From: Gautieria morchelliformis
Lineage: Eukaryota > Basidiomycota > Agaricomycetes > Gomphales > Gomphaceae
DNA length: 64,000 bases
Direction of reading: 5' to 3'
NCBI GenBank assembly: GCA_015179125.1
Contig: WHVA01000067.1
Span: 248,001 to 312,000 of the forward strand
Part shown: piece by piece, positions 34,013 through 45,599 of the stretch
Position numbering within the stretch: position 1 is the stretch's first letter
How the letters are laid out: each line of letters opens with the position of its first letter
Translations under genes and position numbers: made by a program
Notes under the pieces: generated by a model
What the model was told of the DNA's origin: nothing
Database searches by the model: none
Seen by the model: only the letters and a program-made list of their open reading frames with translations

Positions 34013-35845
34013 TTATTACAAACTTATATACTCTATTACACAGTGCTTTGATAATATATAATTTGAACTGCCAGCCAGTATTGAGCAAGGTTGCTGTGAG
34101 CACTTCCGGTAGGAAAGTTGGCCAATAAAATTAATACAAATTCATCCGCATACCCGCATCCACAGCCATTCACGTACGTGGAGACCTTCGGAGAGAGTCG
34201 GGGACCCACATACATACACAGGCGCCTGGGTAGAACTCTAGTTATACACAGTTCACAGGGGTTAGCGCCGCGTGGTGCTAAACTGTGGTAATCGCCGGTA
34301 TGCAGCGCTGGCCACCAGCATGCACCACCACTCGGCCGTGCTGACTGATGCTGTCCACGGCCAACCTGTACCTCACGGCCTCGAACACCGACGCAGGGCA
34401 GACCCGCAACATGTGGCCAGTGGTGAGTACTACCCGCCACTGATAAACAGCGGATATCGCTGATTAACAGTACATGCCCCGTTTCTACCCATCATGCCTC
34501 GCAGGGGGAAACGATCCACGCCAGGGAATCCGGCGGTGGCACACAAGAAAGCTCAGACCACTGCAGGAAGAAAGGCACTTGTCATCTGTTCCGGAGGGAC
34601 TGATAACAAGTGTCGAAACCATTGCGGACCAGTGCTCGGATACTGGTCCGCAGTGGCTTCAATGAAGCTGCGGCGAAGTTGGAAGACACACATTGATGTG
34701 CAGTAAACAAAATGACTTTAAGTACAATTAGGCACTGCTCATCAGTGTCCAATCACTGCTTAGAAGTTCAAATTATAAGTATATAAGTCACTGGTATCAA
34801 GTGCTAGTATACACTGCTGTAGGAGCTGAAAAAAGAATACAATCCGGGCGGCGGGAACAAGGGCAAAGTTCGGTTGTACTCGAGGTAGCGAAAGGCATGA
34901 ACCAGATGGTAGGATGTCGGGTACGCAGCCAAACACTGCGACAAGGGGCGTCGTACGTCTGAGTGAAGATGTGACTTGTGAAAATGAGACGAGGGCGGAA
35001 TGGAGGACATTGAGACGTGCTGTAGGAGGATAAATACGAAGTGGCATTGGCAAAGGTTGGTTCGTCTGCATTGCTAGTCGGTGAGCCTGGGATTTCAATC
35101 GTCGTGAATTGGTCAGTATTAGTGAGAGGTGCGCAGACCCAGCTTACGAAAAACCATGCTGGGAATGGGGGAAAGACACGCGCACCAAGTTAGTTTGGTC
35201 TACGATTCTCTTTCACCGGAGATGTTTTGCCAGCATTGCCAGTTGGCGAAACGCGGCTTTCGATCGTTCCCTGCTGGCCAGTGTTGGTGAGGGCAGCGTC
35301 GCGCTTACCTTACGATCAGACGCCACGGGACAGAGCACCAGTGGCCACGATTGGGTGCTGGGTGTGGACGAAACAGGGTGGGGTGCAGACGGACACGCGA
35401 GTGTACGGCGGGGTACAGTGAGGAGGCCCAGAGCTGGTGAGTCTCAGCGCGGAATGTTAGATAACAGCGCTCACCTGAGAGTGGGAGCGAGTGGTGACGA
35501 GGTTCCTCGTGGAAACTCGACGGTGCACCAATGGCCACCACTTGACGTTGGGTGCGAGTGACGTCCGATGGGACCTGTTGAACCACGGTGCCACGCGTTG
35601 TGTGACAACGCGCAGCAGCGTGCGGTCCCGATCGAGGGTGGGTGCAGGTGGGTGCCAGTGCTGCAAATGGTAATTGCCAGTGTGGACTGCCGAAAGTCAG
35701 CGGCCGTTGATGCCGGGCGGCCCCAGGCCCGGTGAAACCGTGTATTACTGGAACTCTATGTGAACACGCTTAGACACCTTATGTAATGTTGCCACGTGCC
35801 GGCAGGACGCGCGACGCATAACTTGCTAGCCACCACAAACCCTCA
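34013..35845. other. Stretch without recognised genes
   Basis: Open frames at 34036-34706, 34760-35098 and 35109-35673 show no known motif. A hairpin lies at 34624-34651 (arms GCGGACCAGT and ACTGGTCCGC). From about 35220 to 35690 related words such as CCAGTGGCCACGATTGGGTG and CCAATGGCCACCACTTGACG recur, suggesting an old degenerate repeat. Confidence 0.35.
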
Positions 35846-37108
35846 ATGTATTTGCCCTTCGAGGTCTGGAGCCATGTGTTCTGTCAGTTACCCAATAACT
35901 CTCAAATACAACTTATGCGCGTTTGCCAATTCTGGCGGCACATATCCAAAGCCACACCGCAGCTCTGGACACACCTCCACATTGGCCATACACATCAATT
36001 TGATGATCCTAGCGGTCTCTGGCAATGGCTCGAAAAATCGGGCGAGTGTCCACTCGATGTGGTCCTCAAGGTTCCACTCGGAGTCACCGATCTGCGGCCG
36101 ACGCTGGTGCTATTGCATAGCCATGTCAGACGATTCCGCGTCCTTAACATGGACGTACCCACGCCTGGTATCGCGGACACAATCCTCTCATCTATTGCAC
36201 TCTCTGAAGGAAAATCCAATGGCAATACCGCACCACTTCTAGAGGAGCTGTGCATCGCCATTGAGGAGATGTCAGACATGCCCGCAGATGAGAACCAGGA
36301 CTATTTTGAACACGCATTTTATCCTTCCCCACGGCTTCGGAGACTAACTATTTCTCCACTGAGGATTCCCGCTCCATCATCTAAATTGCTTTCCACCGTC
36401 TCCGCCCTCATGATCGTCTCTGGGCCTAACGACCAAGTTACGCCTATCCAGAGGGCGCTGAACACCATTGCGGCTATTCCTCGCCTTAAATACCTCAAGT
36501 ACTCCGGGTACCATTTCTTCTCGTTCCAAGCTAGCCACAGTCTCGACTATCCTCGCGTCGAGGTACTTCCTCATCTTGAGGAGGTACATGTCACAGTTCC
36601 TGGCTGTGGCCTCGACATTTTGCAGTGTTTGGAAGCACCCACCCTTCGATCGGTATGTCTCGATGGGTCAAGGGAGGATGGCTATGCAGAAGATTGGGAT
36701 GACGAAGGCGTTACTCATGTGTCTGCATCACTCAAGCGCTTGCCTCAGCGAGCACCGCACATTCAGAGGCTCGACATCCATCGCATTGAAGAGCTGCAAG
36801 CCGACACATGCAAGTGGCTTTTCAGCCAGACTGATTTTGCTCATCTCGAAGAACTCCGCATCGAAGGCTCAACCATGACAGACGAAGCCTTTTCCCAATC
36901 CAGTTCGCTTGGTCCGTGCCTACGCCGGCTCGAGCTCATAGATTGTGAAGATATAACAGGCAACGCCTTAATAGCTTATATCGAGGCCAGGCAGCCATCA
37001 GGGCTTGCGGGGGACTTCCAGTTATTGGCGAGTGGGTGTCCAGGCGTGGAAGCCAAGCACCTGGCCGAATTGTCCCGTTTTGTAACTGTTGAGGGGGTTG
37101 ATGATTAG
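35846..37108 (+). CDS. F-box protein with leucine-rich C-terminal region
   Basis: A single open frame of 420 residues. The N-terminus LPFEVWSHVFCQLPNNSQ, then LMRVCQFWRHISKATPQLW, is an F-box, which would bind Skp1 and bring substrates to an SCF ubiquitin ligase. The rest has spaced leucine-rich segments such as LEELRIEGSTMTDEAF and LRRLELIDCEDITGNAL, as in substrate-binding LRR regions. Large, fast-evolving families of such F-box genes, often without introns, are usual in mushroom genomes. The ATG lies only two residues before the F-box; an upstream exon encoding the first residues is possible. No lesions are seen. The substrate is unknown. Confidence 0.82.
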   Translation: MYLPFEVWSHVFCQLPNNSQIQLMRVCQFWRHISKATPQLWTHLHIGHTHQFDDPSGLWQWLEKSGECPLDVVLKVPLGVTDLRPTLVLLHSHVRRFRVLNMDVPTPGIADTILSSIALSEGKSNGNTAPLLEELCIAIEEMSDMPADENQDYFEHAFYPSPRLRRLTISPLRIPAPSSKLLSTVSALMIVSGPNDQVTPIQRALNTIAAIPRLKYLKYSGYHFFSFQASHSLDYPRVEVLPHLEEVHVTVPGCGLDILQCLEAPTLRSVCLDGSREDGYAEDWDDEGVTHVSASLKRLPQRAPHIQRLDIHRIEELQADTCKWLFSQTDFAHLEELRIEGSTMTDEAFSQSSSLGPCLRRLELIDCEDITGNALIAYIEARQPSGLAGDFQLLASGCPGVEAKHLAELSRFVTVEGVDD

Positions 37109-37971
37109 CGGGTCAGCCTGAGCGCGGCCCAAGTCAATGTTGTCTACTTAGGCCCCGGATAGCTGGTAGTGTCATGAGCAGAATGATAATTCTGTCAATT
37201 GCCTGCAGTGGCAGATGTCAGAAAAACTCAAAAGTCCATATCAGGCCCAACAAGGCTCATCAAGCCATCAGGCTGTGGTACCGCCTTATCAGACCTGATA
37301 ATGAAGAGGTAGCTGATCAGTTTTGCACTATACTGACAAGTAATGATCAAGTAGATACTTACTAATAGAGTCAGCATGCAGTGACATGTACTGATTAACT
37401 AGATATGTCCTAATCTTTACTGACTAGGGCCTAACAACTACCTAACAACCAGGTAGACAGCTATCAACATATGGTCCTTCCAGTGTGAAAGAGGATTCAG
37501 GTAACATTATAAGTAATGTTGAGAGATTAATTGCTATGCATTAAATCAATTTACATTGTTGTTCAACCTTACCCTGCAATTCATGCAGCTTCAACTTACA
37601 TAAGTGTTAAGGTGCCAATGGCGCAATAAGTTTACATGTTATGGCATTTTGTTAAGTTCAGTAAATTTGTGAAATGTTACAGTCAGGCATGTATTGCTAT
37701 TTATTATGTAGGTATATAAAGTGTGATGCAGTCATGTACAGTATTATTTGTTATGTATGTAGAGGTATATACAAGTGTTCCCAATGCGAATCGAACGAGC
37801 GCAGTGATGGGTGAGAAAAGTTATATGCACACACAAGCACTAACCGTTGAGCTACGCAGACAAGATGCTTAGGTACAGCTTAGAGGAAATATAATTCTGA
37901 GGCAGGAGTCACTATAAATATTTACTCGGTAATGAAGGTTCCATAACATTCTGTTTTCTTTCCACACCACC
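37109..37971. other. AT-rich intergenic region
   Basis: No coding region. A tRNA-like stretch on the minus strand at about 37776-37866 is listed separately. The remainder is AT-rich and I see nothing else in it. Confidence 0.4.
37776..37866 (-). other. tRNA-like sequence (possible tRNA pseudogene or SINE head)
   Basis: On the minus strand a box A-like TAGCTCAACGGTTAG and a box B-like GTTCGATTC are about 45 bases apart, as in tRNA genes. The acceptor stem does not pair and the T-stem pairs poorly, so a functional tRNA is unlikely. Confidence 0.35.
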
Positions 37972-39329
37972 ATGATCAGCGATCACATAATACGCACAGC
38001 AAAATCAGGGTGTCATTGGACAGATGCTGAATTACTGAACAATTCCATTAAAATCCTACCCTGCGACGTCCCCACATTCTTTCAAATTCCAAGCCTTCCT
38101 CAGATCCCCGTCGAATCTGAATTTCTGATGAAGACGGACAGAAAGGATATCATCGACCATCGCACTAGGGACCTCGCCAATCTCGTATATATTGCCACCT
38201 CTTCTCCTGAGGAGGCCATTGTGGATCTCTTCGCCAGCACCTTTCTGTCTTATCTTCATTACACATCCGAGACACGGTTTATAGGCCTCTACAAAGAGCT
38301 GCCTGTCAGGGGACACCCTGTTTTCCATTTCCAGTTCTGACACCACACCCAGTTCCGACTCCATTTCCGACTCCGGTTCCGGTTCCGGTTCCGATTCCAT
38401 CTCCGCCTCCGCTTTCGGAAATGATTCTGCTTCCAGGAGAACTTCCACCAGTTCTGCTCGCCTTGCCAGTTCCACTCCAATTTCCGACTTCCACTCTCGG
38501 AACAGTGTCGGAAATCAAGCGACTCGCGTAATAGGTGGCATCAAGGGTCGATCAAGGGTCGGGGAGGTCAGGGAGGTGCAGGGTTGATGGCGGGTGCCAA
38601 GTGTTGTCCCTGGCTGCGCAGCGTAGTATAATATGGGCTCGCTGACATTGGGGGTCCTTAGACTTTTCTCTTTGGATTTCCCCTTGTCAGGTGAGAATCC
38701 CCTCTCTTGTATGCTCTGTTCGTTTATACATACTTTGGATTTCCCCTTGTCAGTTGTGTGGTAGTGTGATCTCCACAACTAGCCAGGGTTGCCCTTACAC
38801 TGCCCCTCACTATGTGCGGGGAGCAAACCTATGCGAAGCCTGACGTCTATTTGTCAGACATTTCTAGCAACATCCTCATGCTCATACAGGAGGATAAAAC
38901 CGTGGCAATGCAAAGTAGTACGGGCGTGACTCCTCAGCTGATTGCAGAAGCGATCAGCACTTTCCAACACAACAACAGGATGAGGAGAGGAGCCAAACTT
39001 GATCCCCCAAAGGAAATGGTAAGCTCATTAGTTTTCTAACATTTTTTAACTTACCAAGCTTATTCCGGACAGGTATTCCCCGGGATTGTCATGCATGGCA
39101 CTGCGCCTATATTCTATTTGATACCGGTTACAGAGGAGCTATCTGAGGCGGTTATCCTTGGGAGAGCCCCCACCTTCAAGACAGTTGTGAAGGAGTACAT
39201 CCCACAGACGTCCCGAGGATGAACAGGCGCACCGAGGAAGGGATGATGCCACTTGATAACAGAGTTATCATAGTCCAATGTTACGAGGCTTTCGAAAGGT
39301 TTATTCCTGCAGACGGTTTTCTCGAGTAG
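37972..39329 (+). pseudogene. PD-(D/E)XK-like fungal protein gene, split by a solo LTR
   Basis: The first part (37972-38303) encodes a conserved-looking alpha/beta protein. The frame is cut by the LTR at 38304-38799 after KEL. When the LTR and one TSD copy are left out, the frame resumes exactly and gives TYAKPDVYLSD followed by LMLIQEDKTVAMQSS. D...ExK spacing of this kind is the core of PD-(D/E)XK nuclease-like folds. A 54-base GT-AG intron follows (about 39019-39072), then VFPGIVMHGTAPIFYLIP. The frame stops at TGA 39220-39222, but a neighbouring frame runs on with GMMPLDNRVIIVQCYEAFER to 39329, so a frameshift near 39215 is likely. The function of the family is unknown to me; nuclease activity is inferred. 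Confidence 0.65.
38304..38799 (+). mobile_element. Solo LTR, Gypsy family A, TSD CTGCC
   Basis: Begins TGTCAGGGGACACC and ends CCCTTACA, 496 bp. CTGCC stands at 38299-38303 and at 38800-38804. It is close in sequence to the two LTRs of the full-length copy. The insertion interrupts the coding frame of the PD-(D/E)XK-like gene. Confidence 0.92.
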
Positions 39330-39839
39330 GGTACCGGTTTGCACAAGTCAAGTGTATTAGCTCAGAAATGTCTTGTCAATAGTAGTTCTAGTTGTGACTA
39401 CTACAGAAATATGTCAATGCCTTAAATCCTATCTTAAAAAAAAACTCAGAATTAAGCCGTAAACTTCTTCACCAAGCAGTTAATGAAAAAGTAAAGGTTG
39501 TCCTCATTGAACACATGCTGGCCATCTATTACATGACTTGGACTACATCTAACCTACTTCTTCCCACCCCGCTTCCCCTTCCTATTCACTCTTGGGTTTT
39601 CCATCCCTTTGGATGGCTTGATTACTTCAACCGTGTCTCCTACTCGTATAGGTGCTCGCTGTTTTCTGGTAGGATATGTGTCGGAGGGTATAGAGGTTGT
39701 CGGTGGGTCAGCAGGAATTGCAGTGTTATCATGAGTTGGCAGGTGATTGGGAGAATGAATATCATGCTGATCAATGGATCCAACCTCCTCATCTTCCTCA
39801 AGCATCGCGAAGGCATCATTGACTGCCTGTACAGGTGCT
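39330..39839. other. Left flank of the family A element, unidentified minus-strand frame
   Basis: A minus-strand frame at 39805-39554 ends RKGKRGGKK and has a polar, basic C-terminal tail with RVGDTVEVIKPSKGMENP. It runs into the LTR, so it was interrupted. I do not recognise the protein. Confidence 0.35.
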
Positions 39840-40326
39840 TGTCAGGGGACACCCTGTTTTCCATTTCCAGTTCCGACTCCATTTCCGACTCCGCTTCCGG
39901 TTCCGATTCCGGTTCCGATTCCATCTCCGCCTCTGCTTTCGGAAATGATTCCGCTTCTGGGAGAACTTCCACCAGTTCTGTTTGCTTTTCCAGTTCAACT
40001 CCAATTTCCGACTTCCGCTCTCGGAACAGTGTCGGAAATCAGGTGACTCGCGTAATAGGTGGCATCAAGGGTCGATCAAGGGTCAGGGAGGTCAGGGGGA
40101 TGCAGGGTTGATGACGAGTGCCAAGTGCTGTCCCTGGCTGCGCAGCGTAGTATAATACGGGCTCGCTGACATTGGGGGCCCTTAGACTTTTCTCTTTGGA
40201 TTTCCCCTTGTCAGGTGAGAATCCCCTCTCTTGTATACTCTGTTGTTCATTTATACATACTTTGGATTTCCCCTTGTCATTTGTGTGGTAGTGTGATCTC
40301 CACAACCAGCCAGGGTTGCCCTTACA
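39840..40326 (+). repeat. 5' LTR of family A copy
   Basis: TGTCAGGGG...CCCTTACA, 487 bp. It contains a tandem array of hexamers of the form TTCCGN near 39870-39930 and two copies of CTTTGGATTTCCCCTTGTCA. Confidence 0.92.
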
Positions 40327-40513
40327 GCAGAAAAGTCTCTCCCCTAGAGGACTGGCGGTCGTACTGTGCGTTGCATTCGCTATAGGTGCGTTCGGAATCG
40401 GAGACAGCGACTTGGAGATCGCAACCTCTTCCGCACACACAGCCTATGACAGCCCCTCTTCTTACGTCGAGCTCCCAACCCCGGAATTCCCGTCCCATAT
40501 TTCTCCTTCCGAC

Positions 40514-41689
40514 ATGGATCCGGACGATCGTCTTCGGAATATGGAGGAGGAATTGACGCGGAACCGGATGAAGACCGACGCGATTGAAACAGCCTTACAA
40601 GCGATTTTGGCTAAGTTAGATATTCCACAAAGTGGTGGAAATGAAATGCTGGATGAGCCGGATTTCGGAAAAGCGGAACTAGCGGAAGAGAGGATGTCCG
40701 TGAAGTTGGCAAAGGTCAAACCCACGACTCCGGCGGACTTTGACAGAGATCGGGAGAAGGGACGTGCATTCTTCAACACATGCAGCATCTACTTCGCAAT
40801 TGTCGGAGACCTCTTTCCGAACAACCAGGCTCAGATTCACTGGGAATTGTCCTTTTTCAAATCGGACCGCGCAGCCCGTTTTGCAAACAAGGTGATCCGA
40901 CATGAAGCAAAGGGCAAGGGGAACTACTTCCGGGACTGGGACGCCTTTGAGAAAACATTTTCCGACCAGTTCTGCCCGAAAAATGAGCAGCTCACAGCCC
41001 TTACGAAGCTCGAGGGGACCAGCTGGTACCAGGCCAAGGATCCGGTCGATGACTACATTGACCGCTTCCAGGAGCTCATCGACCTTGCGGAGTATGACGA
41101 TGACAAGATGATCGTCATCAAATTCTGACGAGGGCTTGATCCGACACTCCAGAACCAAGTTGCGCTGCTTGGGGATGGAGCTCCGGATTTTGATGACCCG
41201 GAAGGGTGGTACCAAGCTGCATGGAGGGTGTCCCGGAACAGGGAAGCAAATGAGGCCTTCGTGGAGACGAGCTGGAACATGACACGCAGTTCCACTCGTC
41301 CTACTCCACCTGTGCCAAGACCCGGAAGTGCATTCATTCCCACACGGAAAATATTTCCGATGCTTGCTCCGCCTGCTCCTATTAGGAACCCTAGCCCTCC
41401 TCCCTCGAAGAGTGGCCCTGCCCCGATGGATGTTGACCGCATGCGCGGAAAAGGCCGCGGAACTATCACCTGCTTCCGATGTCGACAACCAGGCCACTAT
41501 GCTCGCGAGTGCCCCCAAGCCTTTGATATCCGGCTTATGACCACGGAGGAGAAACTCGAGCTCCTTCCAGAGTTCCTCGCACTTGCGGACATAGGTGGAG
41601 TGCCCACTGCAGAAGAAAGTTCCGAAAATGCGGAACATGGCCCACCGGAAGCGGAAGATGTGTCGGATTTTGTGACACGCAGCGGGTAA
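40514..41689 (+). pseudogene. gag of family A, one nonsense mutation
   Basis: The frame is also open upstream into the LTR, but the ATG at 40514 (MDPDDRLRNMEEEL) is a more natural start. A coiled region comes first, then the capsid (FFNTCSIYFAIVGDLFP, NYFRDWDAFEKTFSDQF, VDDYIDRFQELIDLAEYDDD) and the CCHC knuckle CFRCRQPGHYARECPQAF near 41475. TGA at 41126-41128 interrupts IVIKF-RGLDP; the second copy (53767-55895) has CGA here, so this is a C-to-T change. Confidence 0.85.
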
Positions 41690-41694
41690 GATGT

Positions 41695-44600
41695 GTGCCC
41701 CTGCTGCCTGTACATAACCGGTTTGCCTGTCTTGAAGTAGAGAATGAAAAGCCCCCACTCCCCTCACTTTGTGCAGACCCGCCGGATAAAGTCACACAAA
41801 AACCAAATCCGACACCCCATCCATCCCGCATCTGCCCTTGGGAGAGACGCCTTCCGAAGCGCTATGTTGTTGCTGCCACCCCTGGCCCCAAGTCACTAGT
41901 CATTAAGGTGGAGATCCAGACGACAGATACGGCGTAAGTCAAATCCGGACACGCCCTTGTCGATTGCAGGGCCACTGGGCAGTGTATAGACTGGGACTAT
42001 GTGGAATGGAACCGACTGACCACGCGGAAGTTGCAACGTGCAATCCCGGTGTTCAATGTGGATGGAAGCCCCAATGAGGCAGGGTCCATCACGGAGATAG
42101 TAGACACAATTCTCCGCTACGATGGACACTCGGAACGCACTTCCTTTGTAGTGACCAGCCTAGGGTAGCAAGACATCATCCTCGGGTTTACCTGGCTTCA
42201 GGAGCACAACCCGGAGATCAATTGGCAGACTCGGAAGGTACTGATGAGTCGATGTCCAGCCAAGTGTCACATGTGCAGGTCGGAAGTGCAGAAGGAGCGC
42301 CAGGAGCAGCGGAAGACCGAACGGCTCATACAGACATGTCGTTCTGGCCCCCATCCACTGCTTGCAGAAGAAGACTCGGAAGCGGAATTTGAACCGGATC
42401 CCACTTCCAATTCCGATTCCGACTCCGACGTCATCTGACTCGGCCCGCAAGACACTCTGGCAGAAGGGGAGCGCTTGCTGTACGTAAACCTTCTGCCGGA
42501 AGCGGAACACATCTGCGCCACCGGAAATGTTTTGCAACGTCTTGCTGAAGCCTCCAAGAGGCATGATAGAGTGGAGGTGGAAATCCCGGAGTACCTGTGG
42601 GAGTTCGAGGACGTCTTTTCCAAGGAGTTGTTTGATGCCCTGCCTCCACGGAAGCTGTGGGACCATGCCATCGAGTTGGAGCCTGCGTCAAAGCCCACCA
42701 ACTGCAAAGTCTACCCGCTGTCACCCAAGGAGCAGGTAGAGCTCGATGCATTCCTTGCGGAAAACCTCCATACAGGGAGGATCCGCCCCTCCATGTCACC
42801 CATGGAATCTCCGGTGTTCTTCATCAAGAAGAAGGACGGCTCACTCAGACTTGTGCAGGATTACCGGGCCTTGAATGCGATCACGATCAAGAACCGGTAC
42901 CCCATTCCACTCATTTCCGAACTAATCACACAACTCCGCGGGGAAAGGTACTTCACTAAGCTGGATGTCCGCTGGGGCTTCAATAATGTTCGGATCCGGG
43001 AGGGAGACGAGTGGAAGGCCGCATTCCGCACCAACCGAGGACTCTTTGAGCCACAGGTCATGTTCTTTGGCCTTACCAACAGTCCCACCACATTCCAGAC
43101 GATGATGAATGACATTTTCCGTGACATGATAGCAGAAGGGGTTGTCTGCGTCTACCTCGATGACATCCTCATCTTCACAAAAACAATGTCGGAACATCGG
43201 GAAGTCGTGCGGAGAGTGCTGGAACGACTCCGGGAATACAACCTGTGTCTCAAGCCGGAAAAGTGCAAATTTGAGCGGACGCGGATAGAGTATCTTGGGG
43301 TGATTGTATCGGAAGGAAAGGTGGAAATGGACCCAGTCAAAGTTTCCGGTGTATCAGATTGGCCTGTGCCCAGAACAGGAAAGAGGTCCAGTCCTTCATT
43401 GGGTTTGTCAATTTCTACCGGCGGTTCATCAAGGACTTCTCCTGCCACGCTCGTGCCCTCTTCAACCTCACCAAGAAGGAGGTTGGATGGCAGTGGGGAG
43501 AGCTGGAACAGGCCTCCTTTGACAAACTCAAAGAGCTGATCACTTCCGCCCCGGTCCTGATCTTTCCCGATGACTCTCGCCCTTATCGAGTCGAGGCGGA
43601 CTCTTCCGACACAACTACCGGAGCAGTCTTGTCACAACAGTCATCGGAAGATGATGGGGGATGGCGTCTGATTGCCTGCTTCTCTAAAAGCCTTAGTCCG
43701 GTCGAGCGGAACTATGAGATCCACGACAAGGAGATGCTGGCAATCATCCGAGCGCTGGAGGAGTGGCGACACTTCCTCGAGGGTGCTCTATGCCCGTTTG
43801 AGATCTGGACAGACCACAAGAGCCTCGAGTATTTCCGCACATCTAAGAAGTTGAACCGACGACAAGCACGGTGGTCCCTACACCTGTCCCGGTTCGACTT
43901 CATGCTCCGCCACCGCCCCGGCTGCACCATGGGCAAGCCCGACGCCCTATCCCGCCGTGCGGATCATGGAAGCGGAAGTGGAGACAACGCGGATATGACA
44001 CTGCTCCGCCCTAGTCTCTTTGCAATCCGTGCCCTAGAGGGAGGGACTGCAGTTGGAGCGGAAGCGGAAATGCTCCGGGACATCCGGAGGTAGTACCGGA
44101 ATGGAGAGAAGAGGAGTCGGTGGTGAAGGCGGTGGAGGAACTTCGGAAAGGGCACTCACGGTCTGTACGGGCAGCGGAATGGTCGGAACGTGATGGACTG
44201 CTCCACTTCAGAGGCAAGGTCTATGTTCCAGGTGGGGCGGACCTCCGCCGCCGCATTGTGTGCCCGCACCATGACACATGGGTCGCTGGGCATGCTGGCA
44301 GGTGGAAGACGCTGGAGTTAGTGGCTCGGAATTACTGGTGGCCTCAGATGTCCCGCTACATTGGACAGTATGTGAAGACATGTGACCTTTGTCTCCGAAC
44401 TAAAGCACAACGACATCCGCCCGTCGGAGAACTTGTTCCGCTCCCGATTCCCGAATCCCGCTGGGACACCATCAGTGTCGACTTCATCGTTGAACTCCCA
44501 GAGTCTCATGGCTACGACGCGATCATGAACATCATGGATTCGGTAAGCAAGGTGTCCCACTTCATTCCGACGCACACGACGATCACAGCCCTCGGAGCGG

Positions 44601-45590
44601 CCCGCCTGTTCCTTGCGCATGTCTGGAAGTTGCATGGGCTCCCGAAGCAAGTTGTTTCCGACCGAGGTCTGCAGTTTGTCGCGGAACTGACTCAGGAGCT
44701 CTACCGCCTGCTTGGCATAAAGCTGGCTACCACCACAGCGTACCATCCGCAGGGTGATGGACAGACGGAACGGGTCAATCAGGAATTGGAGCAATATCTC
44801 CGCCTCTTTGTCAATGAGAGGCAGGATGACTGGGATGAGTTTCTTCCACTGGCGGAATTCCAATACAACAACCATGTACATTCCGCCACACAACAGACTC
44901 CCTTCATGCTGGACTCTGGACGACACCCGCGGATGGGCTTCAAGCCACGCCAGGCAGAGTCCCGACTCGAGACAGTCAATGAGTTCCGAGACCGCATGGA
45001 CTCCACCCTTTTGGAAGCCAAGTCGGCCCTTGCGAAGGCCAAGGATGACATGGCAAGGTACTACAACCAACGCCGGGTTCCTGCCCCGGAATACCAAGTT
45101 GGAGACAAGGTGTATCTGGATGCAAGTGACATCCGCACCATGCACCCTTCACAGAAGCTTGCCCACCGCTACCTTGGGCCCTTCACAGTGATGCGGAGGG
45201 TTGGACGGAATGCATACTGCCTCTGACTTCCGATGTCCATGTCCCGCCTCCACCCCGTCTTCAACGTGGTGAAGTTACTCCCTATGCTTGAGGACCCAAT
45301 TCCAGGTCGGAAGGCCCGTCCGCCACCTCCACCGGAAATTGTAGATGGGGAAGAGCACTATGTGGTGGAACAGATCCTGGACAGCAGGTTTGTGTGAGGA
45401 CGACTCCAATTCCTCGTGAAATGGGAAGGGTATGGGTATGAGGAGAATTCGTGGGTCCCAGAGCAAGATGTCTCCGCTCCGGACAAACTCCGCGAGTTCT
45501 ATAGGACACACCCTGGTGCCCCTCGCCGAATCCACTCACTTGCATTTCAATCCCTTGTGTCCCATGCTTCGAGGACGCAGCACGCTAGAG
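41695..45590 (+). pseudogene. pol of family A: protease, RT, RNase H, integrase, chromodomain
   Basis: The protease region (about 41940-42200) has ALVDCRATG where D-S/T-G is expected and contains TAA (41935) and TAG (42166). TGA follows at 42436. RT spans about 42760-43370 with the catalytic YLDD; a one-base deletion near 43375 shifts the frame. RNase H has [15 protein letters not shown] and TDHKSLEYF. TAG at 44091 and a one-base deletion near 44112 separate it from integrase. Integrase has the HHCC zinc motif (ending CDLCLRTKA), SVDFIVELP, VVSDRGLQF and DGQTERVNQELE. TGA at 45224 and 45395 interrupt the tail. The chromodomain is WEGYGYEENSWVPEQDVSAP. At least seven lesions make the copy non-autonomous. 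Confidence 0.88.
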
Positions 45591-45599
45591 GGGGGGTGA

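Noticed and set aside
34274..34706. Possible small gene with basic N-terminus (MPRRGKRSTPGNPAVAHKK)
   Set aside because: No recognisable domain, no splice support, and the frame crosses a hairpin. I could not support it.
40679..41767. 362-codon minus-strand frame opposite family A gag, with a similar frame in the second copy
   Set aside because: I considered a second antisense gene like that of family B, but it fully overlaps gag, lacks motifs, and its presence in both copies follows from gag conservation.
41934..42060. Perfect splice donor GTAAGT at the TAA before the protease
   Set aside because: A spliced form would remove the protease active-site region, and no convincing acceptor restores the frame.
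44318..45145. 275-codon minus-strand frame opposite integrase
   Set aside because: It mirrors the integrase coding sequence and has no motif. The plus-strand integrase residues are conserved.
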